Shown here: positions 8,688 through 18,319 of the stretch, piece after piece
Layout: each line of letters starts with the position of its first letter
Numbering within the stretch: position 1 is the stretch's first letter
Assembly (NCBI RefSeq): GCF_035958815.1
Contig: NZ_CP108383.1
Coordinates: forward strand, 4,526,001-4,590,000
Reading direction: 5' to 3'
From: Nocardia sp. NBC_01327
GTDB lineage: Bacteria > Actinomycetota > Actinomycetes > Mycobacteriales > Mycobacteriaceae
DNA: 64,000 nt
Position numbers and translations under genes: made by a program
The notes under the pieces: model-generated
What the model was told of the DNA's origin: nothing
Database searches by the model: none
The model's input: only the letters and a program-made list of their open reading frames with translations

Positions 8688-9104
8688 TCGCTCGCGATAC
8701 GCCGTGAGAATGCGGCGGATCGAGGGTGTCACGGGTAGTTCACCATCGAGCGGCAGCCAGCGGTAGCTGCCGTAGTTGGTCAGGCGGATGGGGCCGACTC
8801 CGGCCACCTCGGCCGCGAAATGCTCCCGGCGCACCGGCGTTCCGGCATTGGAGAGGTAATCGAAGCCGCCGAGGTGCGCCACGATATCGACCACGGTCAG
8901 GCCGGTTTCCTCATGGACCGCGCGGGCCACGGCCGCGGCGAGCGCCTCACCGGGGCGCACGGTGGTGCCGGGCAAGCTGAGTGGGCTCAAGCCCTGGGCA
9001 TACTCTTCGCGCTCCAAGAGCAGTACCGAGCCTTCATGCTCGAGGACGACGCCGATTCGCAGCGCGACTCCGTCGGCAACCGCTTTCTCCTGTAACTCGA
9101 TCAA
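8685..9104 (-). CDS. NUDIX hydrolase with a degenerate Nudix box
   Basis: About 139 residues with the NUDIX fold: GVVLEHEGSVLLLERE, then the box GTTVRPGEALAAAVARAVHEETGL. Against the consensus GX5EX7REUXEEXGU, the REU glutamate is Ala, but the metal-binding EE pair is kept. The family cleaves nucleoside diphosphates linked to X; no substrate can be named. TTG at 9104 begins the recognisable domain (LIELQEKAVADG). The frame stays open to ATG at 9245, but the extra 47 residues do not look like protein. It ends immediately upstream of tetR and may be read into it. Confidence 0.7.
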   Translation of the reverse strand: MIELQEKAVADGVALRIGVVLEHEGSVLLLEREEYAQGLSPLSLPGTTVRPGEALAAAVARAVHEETGLTVVDIVAHLGGFDYLSNAGTPVRREHFAAEVAGVGPIRLTNYGSYRWLPLDGELPVTPSIRRILTAYRER

Positions 9105-9242
9105 TACCGGCTCGCCTATCGACTGCCGGGGAGAAACTTCGAAATCCCACACTTCACACCCACATCCCGTACGGCCGGACCGCTTCGACCGGCACACATT
9201 CCACGCTACCGCTGCAGAAACGCTGGACGGCAAGGCTATCCG

Positions 9243-9269
9243 CAATTTCGGCGCATCTTCGCCGAATTG
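9243..9269. terminator. Possible hairpin downstream of tetR (9359)
   Basis: CAATTTCGGCG and CGCCGAATTG form a stem with one bulged base around a six-base loop. It lies beyond the 3' end of the minus-strand tetR at 9359-10006. No run of T follows, so it is at best a weak or factor-assisted terminator. Apart from this, the 250 bp between the NUDIX and tetR genes hold nothing I recognise. Confidence 0.3.
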
Positions 9270-9358
9270 TTGGGCGGGTCGGAAAGTTTTGCGAGTCGGC
9301 TATCGGTCGCCTGAGGAGCGATCGAGGTCTTCCGTCTCGGAAAGCTGTCGTGGGTAAT

Positions 9359-10006
9359 CTACGCCCCGGTTTCGCCGGTGATGTCGATCGGAGCCGACTG
9401 CCCGGCGAGGCTGCGCGCGAGCGTCGCCTGCAGCCCGCCGATGGTGTAGGTGGTGATCCAGTCCACGAGTTCGGGACCGGTAATGGCCACGCGGTGCGAA
9501 ACGCGACTCGCCTCGATGGCCGAGCCCCACATCAATGCCGCGAGTACCGGTCCGAGCGGTCCCGGATCGCGGCCGTTGCGGCGCAGGGTGTCCTCGACGA
9601 TATTCGCGATGGCGTCGATGAGCGTATCGAGCAGTCCGTGGCCCAATTCCGGATCCGGGCCGTCGCCGTTCATGACCGCGGAGACGATGGCGGCGCCGTT
9701 CGGATTCTCTTCGCCGTAGCTCAATCCGGCACCGAGGGCCGCCTGCACCATCTCGGTGAGTTCGCGGCCGGGCAGCGTTTCGTAGACCGGCAGCAGCGTG
9801 GTCTGCATGACCGCGGCCTCGCGCTGGAACAGTCGCCGGAACAGATCCTTCTTGGATCCGAAGTGCGCGTACAGCGTGGGCTTGGTCGAATTCGCGCGCA
9901 GCGCAATGGCATCCATGCTGGTGGCCTGATAGCCCAGCTCGGCGAAGACCGCGCAGGCGGCGTCGAGCAGTTCGTCATCGGTAGGTCGGCGCTGTGTGGG
10001 TGGCAT
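9359..10006 (-). CDS. TetR-family regulator, divergent from a CocE-type hydrolase
   Basis: A 215-residue TetR protein. The helix-turn-helix spans DDELLDAACAVFAELGYQATSMDAIALRANSTKPTLYAHFGSKKDLF, with the usual YxHFxSK motif. The C-terminal half is helical and typical of ligand-binding TetR domains. It is transcribed away from the hydrolase starting at 10175; a perfect 20-bp palindrome lies between them. It therefore probably represses both itself and the hydrolase. The frame continues far upstream antisense to the hydrolase, but only the part from ATG 10006 looks like protein. Confidence 0.88.
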   Translation of the reverse strand: MPPTQRRPTDDELLDAACAVFAELGYQATSMDAIALRANSTKPTLYAHFGSKKDLFRRLFQREAAVMQTTLLPVYETLPGRELTEMVQAALGAGLSYGEENPNGAAIVSAVMNGDGPDPELGHGLLDTLIDAIANIVEDTLRRNGRDPGPLGPVLAALMWGSAIEASRVSHRVAITGPELVDWITTYTIGGLQATLARSLAGQSAPIDITGETGA

Positions 10007-10077
10007 CGGTACCAGCGTCTCATGGGCGAAGCGGCCCGCCACCGTGCAGTCCCGGTGCTCAGCTGCCGAAATCGAGT

Positions 10078-10097
10078 GCTTTACTTCGAAGTAAAGC
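10078..10097. promoter_or_regulatory. Perfect 20-bp palindromic operator
   Basis: GCTTTACTTCGAAGTAAAGC is a perfect palindrome in the 168-bp divergent promoter between tetR (start 10006) and the exported hydrolase (start 10175). Position and symmetry are typical of an operator for the adjacent TetR. Confidence 0.8.
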
Positions 10098-10174
10098 TGT
10101 GTCAGGGTTGTGCCGGTCACACGGGTTGTATCGATGTGACGCACAACAACTTTGGAAGTTCTGGGTGGTGCGAA

Positions 10175-12094
10175 GTGGCTCCTCGTCGGTGGAGAACCCT
10201 GGTCGGCATGATTTCCGTGGCGGTGGTGTGCGCATTCGCGCCGCCCGCGGTCGCCGGTGATCCGGATGCGCTCAGTGCGCCCGGATGGGCAGGCGCGGGG
10301 CAGCAGACCACCTATCCCGGCGTGGCCGTCGAACACGACGTTCCGCTCACCATGAGTGACGGAACAGTGTTGAAGGCCAATGTGTATCGGCCCGCCGACG
10401 ATCAGGGCCGGGCGATCGACACCCCGTTCCCGGCCATCGTGACCATGACCCCGTACACCAAACTCATGAGCGATCTGACCGCCGATATGAGCGGTCCGCT
10501 GGCCGGGCAGATGGGCATCACCCCGGAACTGGTTCGCGCCGGTTATGTCGAGGTGGTCGCCGATGTGCGCGGCACCGGCTTCTCCGAGGGCGTCTGGGAT
10601 GTGCTGGGCGCTCGCGAACAGGCGGACACCCTCGAGGTGATCGACTGGGCGTCCCGGCAGCCCTGGTCGAACGGCAAGATCGGCATGACCGGCGCGTCCT
10701 ATCTCGGCATCACCGCCGTGCAGGCGGCCGCGCATCGACCGCCCGCGCTGAAGGCCATCCTGCCCATCATTCCGGGCTCGGATCTGTTCCGCGATATCGT
10801 CGGCACCGGTGGTGCGATCGGCATCGGATTCATGCCCATGTGGCTGAGCCTGGTCAACGGCTTGAAGTGGGTGCCCGATCTGCAAGCGTTGCTGCAGGGG
10901 CGATTCGACGCCAAGTGGCTCTCCGGCCGACTGGCCGATCCGGCCACCGAACTGCCGCAGCTGTTCCAGGCTCTCTCCTCGCCGGACCTGTCCAATCTCC
11001 CGCCGTCCACCGTCGATCTGGCCGGATACAGCGACTGGTATCGCGAACGGCAATCCGATCCCAGCCGGATTCAGGTGCCCACCTTCGTGGTCGGCGGCTG
11101 GCACGACATCTTCGCCAATAGCGAGCCCAAGATCTACGATGCGATTCCGCTGCCGCCGGGGGAGAAGCAGCTGGTTATGGGCAATGGTTATCACGCCACC
11201 GCCACAGTTGATTTCGGTTCGCCCGGTGCGCCGCCCCAGATTCCGGCGTTCCAGCGCGCCTGGTTCGACAAGTGGCTCAAGGGAATCGACAACGGCATCG
11301 ACTCCTACGGTCCGGTGACGCTGTATCAGCAGGGCGGCGGCTGGCGGACGACCGACAGCTTCCCGCGGCCGGATCTGAATTACGAACGCCGTTATCTGAC
11401 AGCCGATTCCAGTACCAGCGCACCGCACGCCGTGGCCGACGGCAGCCTGAGCGCAGCGCCGACCACCACCTCCGCCCAGCTGACCGTCGCACCCGGTGTT
11501 CGCGGGGTCTGCTCCCGGCAGGCGTCGGAGGGTACCGCCGGTGTGGCGCTCATCCTGGGTAGGGGATGCGAGCTGGATTCGCGATTCGCCGAGGCCGAGG
11601 CGCTGACCTTCAGCACCGCTCCCGCCGAGGCGCCCACGGCGCTGTCGGGCCCGATGAACCTGCACCTGAACACGATCCTCGACGCCACGGACGGATTCTG
11701 GGACGTCTCGGTGAACGACGTTGCGCCGGACGGCACCTCGACCGTCATCTCCAGCGGCCAGCTCACCGCCGCCCTGCGCGCCGTCGACCCGCAGCGCAGC
11801 ACCCGCACCCCCGGCGGTGACTACATCGAGGCGTACCACCCACTCGACGTCACCGCCCGTGACCCGCAGGTACCGGGTCGGCCCACCACCCTCGATATCG
11901 GCCTGCTGGCCACGGACGCCGTCATCCAACCCGGCCACCGCCTGCGGATCGACGTCTACGCGGCCAGCATCCTGCGCGCCCTGCCGCTCGGAGTCACTAT
12001 GCGCGACAGCGGATTACGGCCGCAGCATGTGAATCTGGATCCCGCCGAACCGAGCTTCGTCACCCTGCCGATCCAGGGCCGCTCCGGCTTCTGA
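10175..12094 (+). CDS. Exported CocE/NonD-family hydrolase (X-Pro dipeptidyl-peptidase type)
   Basis: A 639-residue protein with a signal peptide (APRRWRTLVG, then a hydrophobic core ending in FAPPAVAGD). The catalytic domain has VRGTGFSEG and the nucleophile motif GASYLG, with a later GYHATA that may hold the base. The C-terminal part is the beta-rich domain of the CocE/X-Pro dipeptidyl-peptidase family (FDKWLKGIDNG, then the jelly-roll region to RSGF). Members cleave esters such as cocaine or acyl compounds, or proline peptides. GTG 10175 is chosen because it gives a basic signal n-region; ATG 10208 is the alternative. It is under the divergent TetR. Confidence 0.85.
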   Translation: MAPRRWRTLVGMISVAVVCAFAPPAVAGDPDALSAPGWAGAGQQTTYPGVAVEHDVPLTMSDGTVLKANVYRPADDQGRAIDTPFPAIVTMTPYTKLMSDLTADMSGPLAGQMGITPELVRAGYVEVVADVRGTGFSEGVWDVLGAREQADTLEVIDWASRQPWSNGKIGMTGASYLGITAVQAAAHRPPALKAILPIIPGSDLFRDIVGTGGAIGIGFMPMWLSLVNGLKWVPDLQALLQGRFDAKWLSGRLADPATELPQLFQALSSPDLSNLPPSTVDLAGYSDWYRERQSDPSRIQVPTFVVGGWHDIFANSEPKIYDAIPLPPGEKQLVMGNGYHATATVDFGSPGAPPQIPAFQRAWFDKWLKGIDNGIDSYGPVTLYQQGGGWRTTDSFPRPDLNYERRYLTADSSTSAPHAVADGSLSAAPTTTSAQLTVAPGVRGVCSRQASEGTAGVALILGRGCELDSRFAEAEALTFSTAPAEAPTALSGPMNLHLNTILDATDGFWDVSVNDVAPDGTSTVISSGQLTAALRAVDPQRSTRTPGGDYIEAYHPLDVTARDPQVPGRPTTLDIGLLATDAVIQPGHRLRIDVYAASILRALPLGVTMRDSGLRPQHVNLDPAEPSFVTLPIQGRSGF

Positions 12095-12123
12095 ACGCTT
12101 GGCCGAGGGTTTCGGGCCGCGGG

Positions 12124-13719
12124 TCAGATGACCGTTCCGACATCGTGTGCGACCAGCTGGTCGAGCGCGCGTTCCACCACGGCGGCAATGGTCATCGATG
12201 GATTGCACGCGGCGGTATTGCCCGGCATGAGTGCGCCGTCGAGGACGTACAGGCCGCGCTGGCCGTGGACGCGCCCTTCCAGATCGCACACCGGCCCCAT
12301 ATTCGCGCCGCCGATGGGATGCCACGTCGAGGAGAACAGGGCATTGGTGTCGGTCAACATGCTTGCGGCACCGGCGATTGTGTGTGCGGCGGGCCCGATG
12401 TGATTGTCCTGGATGTACGCGTCTCCGTCCGGTGGCCAGTACAGGCTCGCGTCGTCCTTCGCCGAATCGTAGGTGAATCGACCGCGTCCGTCGCTGACGC
12501 CGTATCCGACCATCATCGTGCTGTGCGGGTCGATGGGCAGCGGCGGAATGGAGGCTTGGATGAGGGTGTGCGCGGCGTGCGGATCATCCCAGTTCAAGCT
12601 GCCGTATACGACGGGACCACCCTGGGCCGTACCGAATTCCGCCGTAGGGTCGGTCCATACGTAGATTCGGTCGGCATTGGTGCCCCACCCTCGGCCGAGC
12701 TCGTCGGGTAGATCGGGGATCTGCTCCTTGGCGCCGGCCCGGACCAGCAGTTTGGTGGTATTGAGACTGCCCGCCGCCAGGACCAGCGCCTGGGTGGTGA
12801 GAATCTTGTTCTCCAGCACCGTGCCCGAGGTATCGAGTCGATCGACATGAACGACCCAGCGCCCGTCCGGTCCGCGTTCGATATCGGTGACCCGGTGCAG
12901 CGTCTCGACCGTCACCCGCCCCGTCGCCTCCGCCGCGGCGAGATACGTGACATCGACCGAGTGTTTGCCGCCATTGTTCACGCCCAGCGCGCCGTCGCCA
13001 TTGGTGTACGACGGCTTCATTTCCCCGCGCAGTTCGGCCAGCGCATAGTTCCAGTCGATGGGCATGGGGATCTTCGACAGCGGAAGTCCGGCCTGCTGAA
13101 CATGATCGGCGAAGACCCGCGCCGCGGAGTAATTCGAACTGGCGATCAATTCGTCGGGCGCGACCGCGAGGCCGAGCATGCGCGCCACCCTCGGATAATG
13201 CACGCGATCCATTGCGGCCCAGTCGAGTTCCGGCGGGAAATGGGTAGTGAACACTTCCTCGGTGGGCTGTAGCGACATGCCCTGATAGATCAGTGAGCCA
13301 CCGCCGACACCCGCCGCGCACAATGCGGTCATATTCTCGCCGGGAACCGCCTCGATCAGTCCGGTGTACGGCTCGAAGGCGAGCGGCTGCCCGAACAGAT
13401 TCGGGCTCGACTCGAACCACAGTGCCCGCTTGTCCAATGCCGAAGCGCGCGGAAAGGTTTCGGCGTTCGGACCGGTCGGCCAGCGCCTGCCCCGTTCGAG
13501 CACCAGGACCGGAACCCCGGCCTCGGCCAGCCGGAGCGCGGTGACACCGCCGCCGAATCCGGACCCGATGACGACCACCCGATGATCCTCGCGGGTGAGC
13601 GGAATGCTGTTGACCCGCGCCGCGATTCCCGTCGCGCGGCCGGCGGTCCGGGCGCCGATCAACAGGGCTCCCGCGGCGGCGGCGCCGGTCAACACTGACC
13701 GTCGCGTAATTACTGACAT
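12124..13719 (-). CDS. choA: Tat-exported cholesterol oxidase (GMC type)
   Basis: A 531-residue FAD oxidase of the class I cholesterol oxidase family, which converts cholesterol to cholest-4-en-3-one with release of peroxide. The N-terminus SVITRRSVLTGAAAAGALLIG is a twin-arginine signal, as expected for export with bound FAD. The FAD motif is GSGFGG (52-57), followed by GVGGGSLIYQGM. The active-site pair is present: His467 in WHPIGG and Asn506 in CNPSMTI, in the places of the Streptomyces His and Asn. ATG 13719 has AGGAAAG seven bases upstream. It lies 55 bp behind the lipase gene on the same strand, so the two are probably one operon. Confidence 0.88.
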   Translation of the reverse strand: MSVITRRSVLTGAAAAGALLIGARTAGRATGIAARVNSIPLTREDHRVVVIGSGFGGGVTALRLAEAGVPVLVLERGRRWPTGPNAETFPRASALDKRALWFESSPNLFGQPLAFEPYTGLIEAVPGENMTALCAAGVGGGSLIYQGMSLQPTEEVFTTHFPPELDWAAMDRVHYPRVARMLGLAVAPDELIASSNYSAARVFADHVQQAGLPLSKIPMPIDWNYALAELRGEMKPSYTNGDGALGVNNGGKHSVDVTYLAAAEATGRVTVETLHRVTDIERGPDGRWVVHVDRLDTSGTVLENKILTTQALVLAAGSLNTTKLLVRAGAKEQIPDLPDELGRGWGTNADRIYVWTDPTAEFGTAQGGPVVYGSLNWDDPHAAHTLIQASIPPLPIDPHSTMMVGYGVSDGRGRFTYDSAKDDASLYWPPDGDAYIQDNHIGPAAHTIAGAASMLTDTNALFSSTWHPIGGANMGPVCDLEGRVHGQRGLYVLDGALMPGNTAACNPSMTIAAVVERALDQLVAHDVGTVI

Positions 13720-13774
13720 ATCGCACTTTCCTGGTGATAAAGACGAAGCTTCGGAGCTGTGTGCCGAGGTGCGG

Positions 13775-15112
13775 TCAGTCGAAAGTGCAAGCGGCAACAG
13801 GCTTGTCGTCGAGCCGATCGACAAGATAGGAAACGGCGCTGTCGCCGGTGAATCCGTCGATCAACTCGGGACCGAAATGATTGGCGAAGGTGGTGCCCGG
13901 CAGGATCGATGGCAGTTGATCGGTCCGGAAGGTGACCCTCGCGCCCTGCGCGCACCAGTCCTCGGCCAACTGCCGAGCCTGTCCGTAGGGGATGGTGTCA
14001 TCGTTGATGCCGCTGGTGATCAGCACCGGGCTGGCCGGTTCCAGCGCGCCGATGCGCTGATCGTCGAGAACCTGATCCGCCTCCGGGATCGACCGCAGAT
14101 GATCCAGTAGCGGCCTGCCGTCGATCGTGAGATCGCTGGTGCGCAGGAACGGCTGCTTGAAGATGATGTCGCCGACGCATTCGGTGCTGAGCGTGTCGAG
14201 CAGTGCCCGTCCCGCCGGAGTCGTCAGCTCGTGCACCGACTTCTCCAGCGCGGGATAGCGCGCCACGAACCCGTTGATGGCGAATCCGATTGCGCCACCG
14301 ATGAGATTGCCGTCGATCTGAGCCAGCACCCGCTTCAGATCAGCGACCGGAGCGCCCGCCCAGGTGCCCTTCAGGTTCAACTCCGGTGCGTAGGCCGGCT
14401 GCAGTTCGGCTGCCGCCGCAGTCGCACCGCCGCCTTGCGAATAGCCCCAGAGCACCAGCGGCGTGCCCGGACCGGTGCCGGCGAGATTATCGGCGGCACG
14501 GGCGGCGTCGAGGATGGCGTGCGCCTCCTCGACCCGATTCACGAAGGTGTGCACGCCGGGTGTACCCAGGCCGATGTAGTCGGTGACAAAGACACGAGCG
14601 CCCAGGTTGTTCCAGGTCGCCGCGGAGATCGCCTCCTGATTCGCCGATACCGACAGCGGATCGGTGGACAGCGTGACGCCGGTGCCGAAGGCGACCGAGG
14701 CCGCGCATTGATCACCCTGCCCGGCGGTCCCCGGCCCGATGACAATGGTCGGCCGCGCCCCGGATCCTTGCCATGGCTGCGTGGGCTCGATGTAGGTGCC
14801 GCTCACCGCGACCGGAGTCCCGTCCTGTGTCCGCGAGGTGTACATGACCAGCTGCGCGGCCTCGGGCCACCGGCCCCCACTCGGCGGCGCCGCGAACACC
14901 GTCATCGGTTGCGTCTTGACGATCGCCCCCGGTTCTGTCGCGAATTGTGCTGGGGGAGTGTAGAAATCGCTCACCGGCGCGGCCGTGGCCGCCGGTGCTG
15001 TCATCCCGATCGCCGCGAGCGCGCCGACGCACAGGACGGTGGCCAGTGCGGCGGTGCACCGGCGTGGCGGCAGTGTCCTCGGGCGAGGCCGCTGCCAGTG
15101 GTGTGGCTGCAT
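13775..15112 (-). CDS. Secreted LIP-family lipase, upstream of cholesterol oxidase
   Basis: A 445-residue secretory lipase. A long basic n-region (HHWQRPRPRTLPPRR) leads to a hydrophobic core and a likely cleavage after AATAA. The nucleophile motif GYSQGG gives Ser225; SGINDDTIPYGQA near the C-terminus fits the acid loop and FANHFGPEL the base. It is the first gene of a probable two-gene operon with cholesterol oxidase, so release of cholesterol from esters outside the cell before oxidation is a reasonable hypothesis, not proven. A divergent TetR gene with two palindromes lies just upstream. Confidence 0.86.
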   Translation of the reverse strand: MQPHHWQRPRPRTLPPRRCTAALATVLCVGALAAIGMTAPAATAAPVSDFYTPPAQFATEPGAIVKTQPMTVFAAPPSGGRWPEAAQLVMYTSRTQDGTPVAVSGTYIEPTQPWQGSGARPTIVIGPGTAGQGDQCAASVAFGTGVTLSTDPLSVSANQEAISAATWNNLGARVFVTDYIGLGTPGVHTFVNRVEEAHAILDAARAADNLAGTGPGTPLVLWGYSQGGGATAAAAELQPAYAPELNLKGTWAGAPVADLKRVLAQIDGNLIGGAIGFAINGFVARYPALEKSVHELTTPAGRALLDTLSTECVGDIIFKQPFLRTSDLTIDGRPLLDHLRSIPEADQVLDDQRIGALEPASPVLITSGINDDTIPYGQARQLAEDWCAQGARVTFRTDQLPSILPGTTFANHFGPELIDGFTGDSAVSYLVDRLDDKPVAACTFD

Positions 15113-15179
15113 AGAGAGGTCTCCGTGTGAATTCGCTCGATGTCGATGCGCGACCTGTGGGATCGCAGCGTCCGCGTGA

Positions 15180-15211
15180 GTAACCTGGTTACTGCGGTAA
15201 CGCGGTTACCG
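15180..15211. promoter_or_regulatory. Paired TAACnnnGTTA operators
   Basis: Two palindromes lie in the 106-bp divergent promoter: GTAACCTGGTTAC (15180-15192) and CGGTAACGCGGTTACCG (15195-15211). Both have the form TAAC-3-GTTA, with centres 17 bp apart. The second ends eight bases before the tetR GTG. The spacing differs from the KstR motif I remember (AAC-2-GTT), so this is a related but distinct site. Confidence 0.75.
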
Positions 15212-15218
15212 TAACGGA

Positions 15219-15881
15219 GTGAGCCGGAAACCGGAAGAGGATGCCTCGAAGCAGATCATCAGCGTCGTCCTGGCCCTGCTCGAGTCCGAGGGGTACGACG
15301 CCGTCCAGCTCAGAGAAGTCGCACGCCTCGCGCGCGTCTCCCTTGCCACGGTCTACAAGCGCTTTCCCGCCAGGGACGATCTGATCGTCGCGGCCATCGA
15401 GCAGTGGATGGCCGACAACAGCTACGCCGGCGTGCTGCCCCCGGCGGCGGACGAAACGCTCTACAGCGGGCTGATGCGCGTGCTGCGCTACATCTTCGAG
15501 CCGTGGGAGCGCAATCCCCGCATGCTCGAGGCCTACCACCGGGCGCGCACGGGTGCCGGGGGTCAGCGGCTCGACGCGCAGGGCATGAGCGCGATGCTGC
15601 CGATCGCCGCACAGCTCGTCGCCGGCGCGGAACCGGCCTATGTCGAGGACATCGGCCTGATCCTGGCCAATATGACCTATGCCCTGACCGGAAGGTTCGT
15701 CGACAAGACTCTCGAGATCACCGAGATCCTGCCCATTCTCGAACGCGCCGTCTTTCGTCTGACCAGCAATAACGAATCTGCCGCTGCCGCAGCACGGCTC
15801 GGCCGGAATGCCGGGCCCTTCACCGTGGATCCGTCCTTGGCGAGCCCCTACAACCCGAATCCCGGCACCCCGGGTGCCTGA
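15219..15881 (+). CDS. TetR-family regulator, KstR-like
   Basis: A 220-residue TetR protein whose DNA-binding part (EGYDAVQLREVARLARVSLATVYKRFPARDDLIVAAI) resembles KstR-type regulators of sterol catabolism. The C-terminal tail is rich in Ala, Pro and Asn and looks disordered. It faces the lipase-cholesterol oxidase operon across two palindromes and probably controls it. The GTG start has no well-spaced ribosome-binding site, so a leaderless message is possible. The KstR resemblance is by pattern; a sterol-type ligand is inference. Confidence 0.82.
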   Translation: MSRKPEEDASKQIISVVLALLESEGYDAVQLREVARLARVSLATVYKRFPARDDLIVAAIEQWMADNSYAGVLPPAADETLYSGLMRVLRYIFEPWERNPRMLEAYHRARTGAGGQRLDAQGMSAMLPIAAQLVAGAEPAYVEDIGLILANMTYALTGRFVDKTLEITEILPILERAVFRLTSNNESAAAAARLGRNAGPFTVDPSLASPYNPNPGTPGA

Positions 15882-15890
15882 GGCGCCGCG

Positions 15891-16931
15891 TCAGGACGGA
15901 GCGAGCGGGTTGTTGCGGGTGACGATCAGGGGATCGGACGAGGTGAACGGCAGTTGCGGTAGATCGGCCAGGGCGACGCCGAAGGTGGCGGCGAGCACCT
16001 GACGCGAATAGGCGCTCGCGGAGGCGCGGTAGCCGATATCGCCCGGGGTCGGCTGGTCGAAGAAGATCAGCAGCTGGATATCGGGGGTGTTCATGACTTC
16101 GATGTGGTGCGGGTAGGCGCGCGGGATGAAGTAGACCTCGCCCTCGTTCACGACGTAGGTGTCCAGCGTGCCGTCCGGATCCATGATCGTCATGCGCGCC
16201 GAGCCGCGGTGCACGTACCCCATTTCGGCGGTGACGGGATGCCAGTGTGGTTCGCGCATACCGTCTTCGCGTATGCGCAGTGAGTACATCGAGATGTCGT
16301 GCAGGGCGGGCCAGTACTGCTCGCGGGCGGTGCGGGCCGAGCCGACCGGTGAGTCCACCGGTGCGGCCATGGCCTCGACGGCGAAATGATGGGGATCGCC
16401 GAAACGCGCGTTCGCGGGTATCTGCGGGTCGCCGTCGCGTTTCACGACGAGCTTGGCGGTGGTGCTGCGCCGGATCTTCGCGAAATCCGCGGCGGGCAGG
16501 TCATAGGTGTTGCCGAGCACCGAATCCGTCATCGCCCCGAGCGCGGCGCTGAATCCGAAGTCCTCGGGTCGTTCGTGCCGGAATGCCAGGATGAATTCCG
16601 CCTCGGTATCGCCGATGTTCTCGACGTGGTGCAACGCGCCGGAGTCGATGTGGAACATCTCCCCGGCGCCGACCACGAACGAGGCGAAGTCGCTCCCGTT
16701 GTCCAGCACCGAAACCAGCGCCCGGCCCGCGGTGCAGTAGGCGAGTTCGGTGGCATTGGCATGCCAATGCGGTTCCCGGATCGCGCCGGGCGCGAGCGTG
16801 AGCCGTTTGATCGACAGGCCGCTCAAGATCGGGAAATTGTCGGCCGTGAGCCTGGTCAAGGAGCCGAGCTCACTGCGGTAGATCTCCTCGCCCCGCAGTA
16901 GCGAGGCGACATGGATCGACGGATTACGCAC
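15891..16931 (-). CDS. Bicupin protein, oxalate-decarboxylase-like
   Basis: A 346-residue protein with two cupin barrels. Each has a histidine metal motif: EPHWHANATELAY in the first with a later HH pair (ALHHVENIG), and EPHWHPVTAEMGY in the second with YPHHIEV. This double HxH layout is that of oxalate decarboxylase and related manganese bicupins; some relatives are only binding or structural. GTG 16931 has GGGAGGA close upstream and is preferred over ATG 16955. It runs divergently from the moxR operon. No signal peptide is seen. Confidence 0.8.
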   Translation of the reverse strand: MRNPSIHVASLLRGEEIYRSELGSLTRLTADNFPILSGLSIKRLTLAPGAIREPHWHANATELAYCTAGRALVSVLDNGSDFASFVVGAGEMFHIDSGALHHVENIGDTEAEFILAFRHERPEDFGFSAALGAMTDSVLGNTYDLPAADFAKIRRSTTAKLVVKRDGDPQIPANARFGDPHHFAVEAMAAPVDSPVGSARTAREQYWPALHDISMYSLRIREDGMREPHWHPVTAEMGYVHRGSARMTIMDPDGTLDTYVVNEGEVYFIPRAYPHHIEVMNTPDIQLLIFFDQPTPGDIGYRASASAYSRQVLAATFGVALADLPQLPFTSSDPLIVTRNNPLAPS

Positions 16932-16953
16932 GGGTCCTCCCTCTGTTCGGATC

Positions 16954-16974
16954 AAGATCGGAGGTGGCGATCTT
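16954..16974. promoter_or_regulatory. Inverted repeat upstream of the bicupin gene
   Basis: AAGATCG and CGATCTT, separated by seven bases, lie 23-43 bp upstream of the bicupin start in the divergent bicupin/moxR promoter region. It may be an operator, but no regulator gene is adjacent. Confidence 0.35.
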
Positions 16975-17104
16975 CAATATAGCGGCGTGCTTGCCACCGC
17001 TTCCGGCTGTCCGATTTCGACATCCGATGTGGCCGGGTGCGGCGAATGCGGCGGATACCTGGAATAGTTGGGGCGGAACGCACAGGACCAAAGCGAAAGC
17101 GGGG

Positions 17105-18315
<1,211 letters not shown>

Positions 18316-18319
<4 letters not shown>

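Noticed and set aside
10007..11938. A long minus-strand extension upstream of the TetR at 9359-10006
   Set aside because: Only the part from ATG 10006 resembles a TetR; the rest is antisense to the CocE-type hydrolase, which has a signal peptide and active-site motifs.
15180..15211. Classical KstR binding sites
   Set aside because: The arms are separated by three bases (TAAC-3-GTTA), not the two of the KstR motif I remember, so I call it a related but separate site.
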